Assembly: GCF_016107705.1 (NCBI RefSeq)
Contig: NZ_JAEHGC010000011.1
Coordinates: 118,019-182,018, forward strand
Length of the DNA stretch: 64,000 bases
Reading direction: 5' to 3'
Origin: Neobacillus cucumis
Lineage (GTDB): Bacteria > Bacillota > Bacilli > Bacillales_B > DSM-18226
The notes beneath the pieces are model-generated. The model saw only the letters and a program-made list of their open reading frames with translations. It was not told the DNA's origin and searched no databases. The position numbers were made by a program, and so were the translations under genes. Shown here one piece after another: positions 52,694-60,676 of the stretch (its first letter is position 1; the number at the start of each line of letters is the position of its first letter).

Positions 52694-52756
52694 TGGTATA
52701 TATTATTTATGATTGCAAACATTACTGTGTTAGCAAAATATAAGTAAAATCTATTA

Positions 52757-52793
52757 TGTAAACGTTGACAAACTATAATAGTATGATTATTAT
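52757..52793 (+). promoter_or_regulatory. sigma-A promoter overlapped by a perfect cre site
   Basis: TTGACA (52765-52770), 17-bp spacer, TATTAT (52788-52793). TGTAAACGTTGACA (52757-52770) matches all 14 positions of TGWAANCGNTNWCA and covers the -35, so CcpA repression by preferred sugars is expected. Confidence 0.75.
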
Positions 52794-52805
52794 AAATTCA
52801 TAAAG

Positions 52806-52822
52806 TAAATTAAATTAATTAA
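52806..52822. promoter_or_regulatory. Candidate ROK-regulator operator, site 3
   Basis: TAAATTAAATTAATTAA just downstream of the -10 element, well placed to block transcription. Confidence 0.5.
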
Positions 52823-52884
52823 CTTTTGAAACCGTTAGTAATTCAAACTGCAATTTAATCAAATCCTATCAAGGAGGATCTAAC

Positions 52885-54153
52885 ATGAAGAAGAAAAGAT
52901 TCCTAGGTATTGCATTAACTGCTGCCCTGGCTCTTGGTTCACTCGCTGGATGCGCAAGTAAAAGTGAAGATTCAGCTGGCACTGCAGGTAAAGGGGAGAA
53001 AATAACATTCTGGGCGCCCTTCTCTGGTGCAGACGGCCCTCGGATGAAAAACATTGTAGCTAACTACAATAAGTCACAATCGAAATATCAAGTAGATATG
53101 CAGATTATTCCTCAGAATGACTATTATAAGACGGTAGACCTTTCTTTTTCAGGCCAAAAAAGCGGTCCTGATGTGATGATTATGCACGCAGATCAGCTAA
53201 CAAATTATGAAAGCAAACATTTGATTAAAGATATTACCGATGTTGCTGAAAAAGCTGGAATTAAAAAAGAAAACTATTCAGAAACTGCTTGGAATGCAGG
53301 CGCATTTGACGGAAAACAATATTCAGTTCCATTGGATATTCATCCATTGATTCTCTACTATAACAAAGATTTATTTAAAGCTGCAGGCTTAGATCCTAAC
53401 AAACCGCCTAAAACTCGCGAGGAATTTGTAGCGGATGCAAAGAAATTAACAGACTCATCCAAGAATCAATGGGGCTTTGTTGTTCCAACATTATGGCCAA
53501 ATCAATTTATCTACCCAACCGTTTTCTTCCAAAATGGAGGAGAATTGCTGAAAGATGGCAAGCCAAATTATAACAGCCCAGAAGGTGTTGAAGCTTTAAC
53601 ATTCTTATCGGATTTAATTCATAAAGACAAAGTCTCTCCAGAGAATGTTCAACAAGATGGTGAAGTTACTTTATTTCTTCAAGGCAAGAATGCAATGCAG
53701 CTGAATGGTCCATGGATGATGGAACAGTGGGATAAAGCAGGTATCCACTACGGTGTAGCACCTGTTCCGCAATTAGGGACAAAAACGCAAGCTGTTTATG
53801 CGAATGGACATAACTTTGTCATACCTGCTGCAGTGAAAGATCAAAAGAAATTAGATGGAATTACCGATTTCTTAAAATATGTAGGAAATAACGCAATGGA
53901 ATGGGCAAGATCAGGTCAGGCTCCAGCTTCAAAGGCCATTTATGAACAAAATGCTGAATTCAAAAAAATGACTCAGCAGCCTCAAGTGGCGAAAGAGTTC
54001 ACCTATGCTAAATTCGCTCCGCGGATTGCCAACTGGGGACAAATTTCTGATCCGTTATGGTCAGAAGTGAACCTTGCTTTATTAGGTAAAAAAGATCCGA
54101 AGCAAGCATTAGATGATGCAACGAAAAAAGCTGAACAAGTCATGTCTAAATAA
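52885..54153 (+). CDS. Sugar ABC transporter substrate-binding lipoprotein
   Basis: A 422-residue family 1 solute-binding protein. The signal peptide ends in lipobox LAGC with C23 as lipid anchor; the mature part starts EKITFWAPFSGADGPRMKNIVANYNKS and contains PLDIHPLILYYNKDLFKAAGLDPNKPPKT and LFLQGKNAMQLNGPWMMEQW, typical of oligosaccharide receptors. The partner permeases follow. The linked GH2 enzyme suggests a beta-galactoside, beta-glucuronide or similar oligosaccharide. RBS AAGGAGG. Confidence 0.92.
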   Translation: MKKKRFLGIALTAALALGSLAGCASKSEDSAGTAGKGEKITFWAPFSGADGPRMKNIVANYNKSQSKYQVDMQIIPQNDYYKTVDLSFSGQKSGPDVMIMHADQLTNYESKHLIKDITDVAEKAGIKKENYSETAWNAGAFDGKQYSVPLDIHPLILYYNKDLFKAAGLDPNKPPKTREEFVADAKKLTDSSKNQWGFVVPTLWPNQFIYPTVFFQNGGELLKDGKPNYNSPEGVEALTFLSDLIHKDKVSPENVQQDGEVTLFLQGKNAMQLNGPWMMEQWDKAGIHYGVAPVPQLGTKTQAVYANGHNFVIPAAVKDQKKLDGITDFLKYVGNNAMEWARSGQAPASKAIYEQNAEFKKMTQQPQVAKEFTYAKFAPRIANWGQISDPLWSEVNLALLGKKDPKQALDDATKKAEQVMSK

Positions 54154-54249
54154 TTTTTGCTAAAGGGAGGCGGACAGGAGAAAGGAAACCTGCCGTCTCT
54201 TATTTTTTTAAGTAACGTTTCTAAAAAAGTGTGAAAGGGAGAGAGGCTG

Positions 54250-55140
54250 ATGAATAAAACGAATTGGAAATCACAATTGACTTCAAGCCTTTTCGTTCTG
54301 CCGTATTTGGTGCTGTTTATTCTTTTCCTGTTTATCCCGATTATCTATGGGACATGGATGAGTTTGCATAACTGGGATTTGCTTGATCCGGTTCATAAAT
54401 TTGTAGGATTAGCAAACTATGCTAAAATTTTCGATCCATCTTCTTACCTGAACAATATATTTTTTGATGGTCTTAAAAATACTTTTCAATTTGTCGTGTA
54501 TAGTGTTCCTCTATTAGTGATAGTGGGACTGGCTCTTGCTCTATTAGTAAATAGTCTTCCTAATAAGTTTAAAGGATTTTTTCGAACTGTTTATTTTATT
54601 CCATACTCTGTTTCTGTTTCAGTTGTTGCCATCATCTGGTTGTGGATGTTGGACACAAACAGCGGTCTTATTAATCAGTACTTGCAAAAAATGCATGTAA
54701 AAGGAATCCCGTGGCTAACCGATATGCCTTGGGCTTGGGTTTCTATTGTTATCGCCACATTATGGTGGACAATCGGTTTTAATATGGTTATTTTTATCAA
54801 CGCATTGAACGATGTTTCGGAGGAATTATATGAGGCAGGATCATTGGACGGCGCCAATCGATGGCAGAGATTTATTCATATTACTCTTCCCAGTATTAAA
54901 CCAACCATGTTATTTGTGCTAATCACCTCAACCATCGCATCGTTTAATATTTATGGACAGCCTTTCTTGATGACACGCGGGGGGCCGGGAACGTCAACCA
55001 AAGTTCTTTTGATGAATATTGTTGATGAGGCTTTTAAACAAAGACAATTAGGTACTTCAGCTGCAATGTCTCTGCTAATGGCTTTAATAATTATTATCAT
55101 CTCTGTCATCCAATTAAAGGTAACCAGTAGAAAGGAGTAG
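54250..55140 (+). CDS. Sugar ABC transporter permease (MalF/UgpA-type)
   Basis: A 296-residue permease with six transmembrane segments and the EAA motif LYEAGSLDGANRWQRFIHITLPSIKPTM. It pairs with the next gene's product to form the channel. The start ATG 54250 lies behind AAAGGGAGAGAGG. Confidence 0.92.
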   Translation: MNKTNWKSQLTSSLFVLPYLVLFILFLFIPIIYGTWMSLHNWDLLDPVHKFVGLANYAKIFDPSSYLNNIFFDGLKNTFQFVVYSVPLLVIVGLALALLVNSLPNKFKGFFRTVYFIPYSVSVSVVAIIWLWMLDTNSGLINQYLQKMHVKGIPWLTDMPWAWVSIVIATLWWTIGFNMVIFINALNDVSEELYEAGSLDGANRWQRFIHITLPSIKPTMLFVLITSTIASFNIYGQPFLMTRGGPGTSTKVLLMNIVDEAFKQRQLGTSAAMSLLMALIIIIISVIQLKVTSRKE

Positions 55141-55147
55141 GGTGTCA

Positions 55148-55981
55148 ATGCAAAGTAAGGGATATAAAGCTTTTCTCATCATTATTTCGATTATTGTTGC
55201 GTTAATTTTCATTGTTCCGCTTTTCTGGATGCTTGCTACTTCTTTTAAAACAGACCAAGAAGCGTTTACAGCCGGAATTAGATGGCTTCCAAAAGTATTC
55301 ACTCTAGAAAATTACCAATATAGTTTAAGCGGGCAAAACACAGATACACCAGTTTTAACTTGGATGTCCAATTCACTGTTTGTAGGAATCGCTGGAACAC
55401 TCATCGTACTGGTTGTTGATACATTGGCGGCTTATGGACTTGCTAGATTAGATGTACCATTTAAAAAGGTTTTAGTGAGCATATTTATTGGATCTTTAAC
55501 CATTCCGTGGGTTATCACATTCTTACCGTTATACATGGAATTTAATAAAATGGGACTTCTGGACACCTATGCTGTTTTGATTCTTCCTTATTCGTCGAAT
55601 GCCTTTGGTGTGTTCCTTTTATATCAATATTTTAGAGGTTTCCCAAAGGAATTGGAGGAAGCAGCCAATCTGGATGGTGCAAATAAGTGGCAAGTCTTCC
55701 AAAAGGTTGTTTTACCTTCTGCAAAACCGGTTATCTGGACATTGGCCATTTTCACCTTTATGGGAATTTATAACGATTTCTTATGGCCGCTTGTAACAAC
55801 GAATTCACCTGAGATGCGAACCATCACAACTGGGATTGCGATTATGCAGCAGGGCAGCTTTGTATCATCACCTGGAAAACTTATGGCATTAACATCTTTA
55901 GCAACCGTTCCGGCAATCGTACTATTTATAATCGGACAACGTTCATTTATTAAAGGTGTTAACCAATCGGGAATTAAGTAA
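55148..55981 (+). CDS. Sugar ABC transporter permease (MalG/UgpE-type)
   Basis: A 277-residue permease with six segments and EAA motif LEEAANLDGANKWQVFQKVVLPSAKPVI. It begins 7 nt after the previous stop; ATG 55148 is 10 nt after AAAGGAG, GTG 55142 being an alternative. The operon encodes no ATPase, so a shared ATPase of the MsmX type elsewhere in the genome is expected to energise it. Confidence 0.92.
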   Translation: MQSKGYKAFLIIISIIVALIFIVPLFWMLATSFKTDQEAFTAGIRWLPKVFTLENYQYSLSGQNTDTPVLTWMSNSLFVGIAGTLIVLVVDTLAAYGLARLDVPFKKVLVSIFIGSLTIPWVITFLPLYMEFNKMGLLDTYAVLILPYSSNAFGVFLLYQYFRGFPKELEEAANLDGANKWQVFQKVVLPSAKPVIWTLAIFTFMGIYNDFLWPLVTTNSPEMRTITTGIAIMQQGSFVSSPGKLMALTSLATVPAIVLFIIGQRSFIKGVNQSGIK

Positions 55982-55997
55982 GGAAGGATTGAAAGAA

Positions 55998-57755
55998 ATG
56001 TCAGTACCTCGTAATGAATATCCAAGACCACAGTTTGTCCGGGAACAATGGGTGAATTTAAATGGACAATGGGATTTTGCTTTTGATGACAAAAAGGAAG
56101 GGTTAACGCAAAAATGGTATCAGCTATTTCCAGCAAAACAGACAATTACTGTACCATTTGCTTACCAGACAAAGCTAAGCGGGATTCATGATCCCTCATT
56201 CCATGATATTGTTTGGTATCACCGTGTTTTTACCATTCCAGAAGATTGGAACGAAAAAGACATCATTGTGCATTTTGGAGCGGTCGATTATCGTTCCTGG
56301 GTTTATGTAAATGGTGAATTAGCTATTTTCCATGAGGGAGGAAATACTCCTTTTTCTGCCAATATTACACATCTTTTGAAAAGGGATGCTGAAAACAACT
56401 TAACAGTTCGTGTTGAGGATCCATCGGAAGATGTGACCATTCCAAGAGGGAAACAATATTGGCATGAAAAGTCTGAATCCATTTTTTATACAAGGACAAC
56501 CGGTATATGGCAAACTGTTTGGTTAGAGCCTGTTTCCAAAACAAGGATTGAATCGATCCGTTGGACACCGCAAATTGATCGTGGGGATATTGAACTTGAA
56601 TTTAAAGTGGAAGAACTAGCTGAGAATCTACAGTTATCGGTAGAAATCTCTTTCAAGGGTCAAAAAATAGTCTCAGATCAAACCGGAGTTTTGGAATTTT
56701 ACAACAAGCGCAGTTACAATCTTCGAAATCGGTTTACCGACCGCAGCAACATTCATGGTCCTGGATGGTACTGGTCACCGGAGAGCCCGAACCTTTTTGA
56801 TGTTACCTTAACATTAAAAGCAGGGGATTTAGTTCTTGATAAAATTGATAGTTATTTTGGGATGCGTAAGGTATCTATAGAAAATGGCATTTTTAAGCTA
56901 AATAATATGCCTTACTATCAAAAGCTTGTCCTTGACCAAGGTTATTTTCCTGAGGGACTGTTAACGGCACCATCAGAGGATGATTTAAAAAGAGATATAG
57001 AATTAGCGAAAGAAATGGGATTCAATGGTGCAAGGAAACATCAAAAAGTCGAAGACCCACGGTTCTTATATTGGGCAGATCAATTAGGTTTTCTGGTTTG
57101 GGGCGAAATGGCAAATGCCTCGGAATATAGTGAAGAGGCTGCGTGCCGATTGGCTACTGAGTGGTTTAATGTGGTAAAACGTGACTACAGCCATCCATCC
57201 ATTATTGTTTGGCTGCCATTAAATGAAAGCTGGGGAATCTCAAGGGTTGCCTATGACAAACAACAACAGGCACATGCAACATCCATGTATTGGCAAACAA
57301 AATCAATTGATCAAACTCGTCCAGTTCTTTCAAATGATGGCTGGGAACATACGATTTCGGATATCTGCGGAATTCACAACTACCGCAGTGCTGAAGAAAT
57401 GGAAAAAGCCTATGAAACGGTAGAAGGTGCTATTACTACTACACCGGCTAATCGTGCTATTTATTGTCAAGGCTTCTCTTATAGAGGTGAACCAATCCTC
57501 ATTACGGAATATGGCGGTATTGCCTATAAAAAAGATGAAACAGAAGGATGGGGGTATTCAGCAGTAAAATCTGCTGAAGATTTAGTAGAAGAATATCGCA
57601 AGGTTACCGGAGCTTTATTGAAAAGCAATGTAGTTCAGGGCTTTTGTTACACACAATTAACGGATGTTGAACAAGAAATTAACGGGTTACTTACGTACGA
57701 CCGTAAACCAAAATGTGAACTTAGTAGAATAAGAGAAATTAACAACGGAATGTGA
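55998..57755 (+). CDS. Glycoside hydrolase family 2 enzyme (beta-galactosidase/beta-glucuronidase type)
   Basis: A 585-residue GH2 enzyme without a signal peptide. The N-terminal jelly-roll has FVREQWVNLNGQWDFAFDD and FGAVDYRSWVYVNGELAIFHEGGNTPF; the TIM barrel has acid/base E410 (WLPLNESWG) and nucleophile E504 (ILITEYGGIAY). It is compact compared with LacZ (about 1000 residues). It cleaves imported oligosaccharides in the cytoplasm; the sugar is not evident. ATG 55998 is preferred over the ORF start inside the permease gene because AAGGAAGG precedes it. Confidence 0.88.
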   Translation: MSVPRNEYPRPQFVREQWVNLNGQWDFAFDDKKEGLTQKWYQLFPAKQTITVPFAYQTKLSGIHDPSFHDIVWYHRVFTIPEDWNEKDIIVHFGAVDYRSWVYVNGELAIFHEGGNTPFSANITHLLKRDAENNLTVRVEDPSEDVTIPRGKQYWHEKSESIFYTRTTGIWQTVWLEPVSKTRIESIRWTPQIDRGDIELEFKVEELAENLQLSVEISFKGQKIVSDQTGVLEFYNKRSYNLRNRFTDRSNIHGPGWYWSPESPNLFDVTLTLKAGDLVLDKIDSYFGMRKVSIENGIFKLNNMPYYQKLVLDQGYFPEGLLTAPSEDDLKRDIELAKEMGFNGARKHQKVEDPRFLYWADQLGFLVWGEMANASEYSEEAACRLATEWFNVVKRDYSHPSIIVWLPLNESWGISRVAYDKQQQAHATSMYWQTKSIDQTRPVLSNDGWEHTISDICGIHNYRSAEEMEKAYETVEGAITTTPANRAIYCQGFSYRGEPILITEYGGIAYKKDETEGWGYSAVKSAEDLVEEYRKVTGALLKSNVVQGFCYTQLTDVEQEINGLLTYDRKPKCELSRIREINNGM

Positions 57756-57761
57756 TAAAAG

Positions 57762-57797
57762 AAGACCTTGTTTCTGGCGGAGATACAAGGTCTTTTT
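57762..57797 (+). terminator. Rho-independent terminator after the GH2 gene
   Basis: AAGACCTTGT (57762-57771) and ACAAGGTCTT (57785-57794), followed by T residues. Confidence 0.9.
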
Positions 57798-57867
57798 CAA
57801 GTTTATGAGTACAGCCTATAGCTGAAAAGATTGTTTGTATAAACATTAAGATAGGAGTCCTAATCAT

Positions 57868-57969
57868 GAGATTACCAAGTCGATTGTAGAAGCACATGGG
57901 GGAAGAATCGAGGTCGAGAGCAAGCTGGGGGCCGGGACCGTCTTTCGTGTGTATTTGCCGGTAGGATGA
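57868..57969 (+). pseudogene. Histidine kinase C-terminal remnant
   Basis: The frame reads [20 protein letters not shown] followed by [13 protein letters not shown] and a stop, the G2-box-distal end of an HATPase domain. Nothing upstream belongs to a kinase. The GC content is above that of the neighbourhood. The next 180 bp (to about 58110) hold degenerate short repeats with CATATAAGAGAA and ATAAATTGGAAA units and no gene. Confidence 0.8.
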
Positions 57970-58206
57970 ATGTTCTGGTGGCCTTTTATCAAAAAGCTGC
58001 TAGGTTCATTCGAGTGGCTTTAGTTTGGCCGATATAATAATAGAATGGCCCATATAAGAGAAGTATTGGCGCATAAATTGGAAAAAATGGAACATAAAAT
58101 GAAAAATAATTTATAACATTACTGGAAGACTGACCAAGGATCAATCCGGTCTTAGTCAAAAGCCCTGCTCGACAAATAACGAGCAGGGCTTTATATGTTC
58201 AACAAG

Positions 58207-58896
58207 TTATTGCTGATTCGTATGATCATATTTTTTAAAAGAAAAAAGATTCGCGTTGTGAACAATCTCCGTAATATAGTTCATGGTGATTTTCACTGCC
58301 TCCTCAAACTCATAGCTTTTGCGATTATTTAGGATATTGGTAAACATCCCCTGCCAGATTAAAATGGTTAGTTCATTAATCGCATCAACGTTTTCCTCTT
58401 TAAGATATCCCTCTCTTAGGGCGATTTCTAAAAAGGATCGCCCCCGTTTTGATACATTCCGTTCAAAGAGAATAATCTTTAATTCCTCAGGAATGTTAAT
58501 CAAATCAGCCGGATAGATTTTATAATATTCTTCAAGCAGCTTCTCGGGTTGATCCCCTAAATCCATAATAAATACCGCATTAAAAATTTGTGGCTGTTTA
58601 AAGGAGTGAATACAAAAACATTCCCATGCCAACAAGTACTTTTCAATGGGATCTTTTCCTTTTTCAATATAAACGGCTACTTCATCCGTATAGGTTTTCA
58701 AGAATTTCATAGAAGCGAAAAAGATCAGATGAGAGACCTCGGAAAAATAGTTATAAATAGTGGCGCTATTATAGCCTGCTTTATCCGCTACTTTTCTGAT
58801 CGTTACATTCTCTAAACCTTCTTCTTCGATAATTTCAGCCGTAGCATCGACAAAGTATTTCCACATACGGCTCAATTGTATTTCCTTTTTTTTCAT
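58207..58896 (-). CDS. TetR family transcriptional regulator
   Basis: A 229-residue regulator. The N-terminal helix-turn-helix is VDATAEIIEEEGLENVTIRKVADKAGYNSATIYNYFSEVSHLIFFA; the C-terminal ligand domain is unassigned. ATG 58896 has GGAG 7 nt upstream. It is downstream of the MFS and peptidase genes on the same strand and probably regulates them. Confidence 0.9.
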   Translation of the reverse strand: MKKKEIQLSRMWKYFVDATAEIIEEEGLENVTIRKVADKAGYNSATIYNYFSEVSHLIFFASMKFLKTYTDEVAVYIEKGKDPIEKYLLAWECFCIHSFKQPQIFNAVFIMDLGDQPEKLLEEYYKIYPADLINIPEELKIILFERNVSKRGRSFLEIALREGYLKEENVDAINELTILIWQGMFTNILNNRKSYEFEEAVKITMNYITEIVHNANLFSFKKYDHTNQQ

Positions 58897-59031
58897 TGCT
58901 ATGCTCCTTACAAATTTTATATCCATATAAGTTATTTCGATCTTAGACGAAGTGACATCTAGTAAAATTATACCAAACTATTGGCTCAGAAGCCGAGGTG
59001 AAAATGAACCGAATGGAACAGGTTCAAAAAT

Positions 59032-59076
59032 GAAAAAGCTGGCGAAAAACAAAACGTTCATCGCCAGCTTCTTTTC
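59032..59076 (-). terminator. Terminator for the minus-strand MFS gene
   Basis: AGCTGGCGA (59037-59045) and TCGCCAGCT (59061-59069) pair; on the minus strand the stem is followed by TTTTTCATTTTTG. Confidence 0.8.
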
Positions 59077-59095
59077 AAAGGTTAAGAAAGTCTAA

Positions 59096-59240
59096 AATTT
59101 TTGACTTTGAGAATTGTCCAGCTCCAGCGCCTAGCCCCTCGAGGTCACAAGCCAATCCGTCAAGAAGGCTAAAGGACAGCCTTCTCGCCGGCTCGTCTTG
59201 TGCTTGTCGGGGCTGAACAAGGCGCTTGCGCTTTTCGTAT
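59096..59240. repeat. Bacillaceae CCAGCGCCTAGCCCCTCGAG repeat (long copy)
   Basis: Opens with TTTTTGACTTTGAGAATTGT, then CCAGCGCCTAGCCCCTCGAG, and ends TGCTTGTCGGGGCTGAACAA with GGCGCTTGCGCTTTTC; its ends are complementary. A shorter related copy lies on the other side of the MFS gene at 60587. Confidence 0.8.
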
Positions 59241-59242
59241 TG

Positions 59243-60544
59243 TTAACTTGCTTTTATTTCTTTCATTGCTTTCCTCTGAAGGGCAATCTCTTGTCGTTTT
59301 TCTTTTGTGATTCTTTGCCAAATGACAGCGGTAATCAATCCAACGATCGTGAAGCCTAATAAAATGGCGAATAACACCTTATAACCAGTGGTACCACCCC
59401 AGTGGTCCAAACAAGCTCCCGCAATAATTGGCATAAAGATTTCTCCGCTATACCCGATAATCATCAACGGCATAGCGACTGTTCCCGTTGTTTCAACTGG
59501 ATAGTCTCCTTCCACCAAAATCGCAAAGTGCGTCGCCTGTAAGGCATACATGGATACATAAACAATGGCGATAAAGACTAACAGTAATAAGATAAGAGAA
59601 GGCTTTCCGGGCAAAAGAATGAGAGCGGCTAAACCTGCTGCCAATAAACCATAGGCAATGATAACCATATTCGAAATCCCAATTCGGTCCCCGATAATTC
59701 CTGAGGTGAAACTTCCGACTGGTCGGCAGTATTGTGAAAAGTAACCAAGTGCTGCGGCAATGATGGTGGAAGCACCAAAGGCAGCGTGTGCATAAGGAGT
59801 GATATAATAGAAACTATTGATCATTGCATATGATGTTAAAATAAGAACGGCCGCCAGCCAGGTTGTTGGCATTTTGAGAATCTTCCAAAGGATCTCCCAA
59901 TTAAATTTTGTATGATCTTTTTCGTTAACTTGATCACTGTTGTTGTTTTGTTCAGGTTCCTTATAAAGCAGCATCACCATGATCCCTAATAGAATACACA
60001 TCACGGAATAGAAAATAATTACCGTGGACAATGCCACCTTGTCACTCAGCTGCTTTGAAACAAAGGCGAAGAGTCCTAATACCAAAGCGGATTCTATCAC
60101 TTTTGAAGCACCACGTCCTCCTTCAAAAAAGCCGAATGCTTTTCCTTGTTCATTTTCATTTGCTAATGAGCGGACGGCTTTAATTAACGCTACCCAAAAG
60201 GTCATGATAGACGTGATTCCCCAAGCTGCATAAATTACGAGCAATACAGAGTAAGGGGGATACAATAGTAAGGTAAAGCCAAGAGCTCCTGTAACGATTA
60301 AGGATAATGTCAATAAGTGTTTCGTTTTCCAGCGATCTGCTACATACCCTCCAAAGATATAGGAAATCAAACAAGTAATTCCAAACACACTTCCGAGCGA
60401 ACCCATTTGTGTATTGGTTAAGTGAAAGTCCTTTAAAAATACATCATAATAATAGTTTCGAAAATAGGGCAATGTATAAATCATTTCACCTGCAATAATT
60501 AAAATGATGAGAGTAGATATATTTTTCTTTAGTTTTCCTTCCAT
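59243..60544 (-). CDS. MFS transporter
   Basis: A 433-residue 12-segment MFS protein with FGGYVADRWKTKHLL between TM2 and TM3, GRGASKVIESALVLGLFAF, and GIIGDRIGISNMVII in the second half. ATG 60544 follows GGGGAGA by 6 nt. It resembles transporters of the organophosphate or unknown-solute groups; substrate cannot be assigned. Repeats flank it on both sides, separating it from the peptidase and TetR genes. Confidence 0.85.
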   Translation of the reverse strand: MEGKLKKNISTLIILIIAGEMIYTLPYFRNYYYDVFLKDFHLTNTQMGSLGSVFGITCLISYIFGGYVADRWKTKHLLTLSLIVTGALGFTLLLYPPYSVLLVIYAAWGITSIMTFWVALIKAVRSLANENEQGKAFGFFEGGRGASKVIESALVLGLFAFVSKQLSDKVALSTVIIFYSVMCILLGIMVMLLYKEPEQNNNSDQVNEKDHTKFNWEILWKILKMPTTWLAAVLILTSYAMINSFYYITPYAHAAFGASTIIAAALGYFSQYCRPVGSFTSGIIGDRIGISNMVIIAYGLLAAGLAALILLPGKPSLILLLLVFIAIVYVSMYALQATHFAILVEGDYPVETTGTVAMPLMIIGYSGEIFMPIIAGACLDHWGGTTGYKVLFAILLGFTIVGLITAVIWQRITKEKRQEIALQRKAMKEIKAS

Positions 60545-60586
60545 CTCTTTTCTCCCCAATCGCTGGCTTTTTTAGTAAGAATGTAT

Positions 60587-60676
60587 AACGTTTTTGACTT
60601 TGAGAATTTTCCAGCGCAAGCGCCTAGCCCCTCGAGACATAAGCCTAAGGCTGACCTAGTCGCTTCCGCTTTTCTT
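60587..60676. repeat. CCAGCGC...CTAGCCCCTCGAG repeat (short copy)
   Basis: TTTTTGACTTTGAGAATTTT, CCAGCGCAAGCGCCTAGCCC, then CTCGAGACATAAGCC and GTCGCTTCCGCTTTTC. It is a deletion variant of the element at 59096. Confidence 0.8.
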
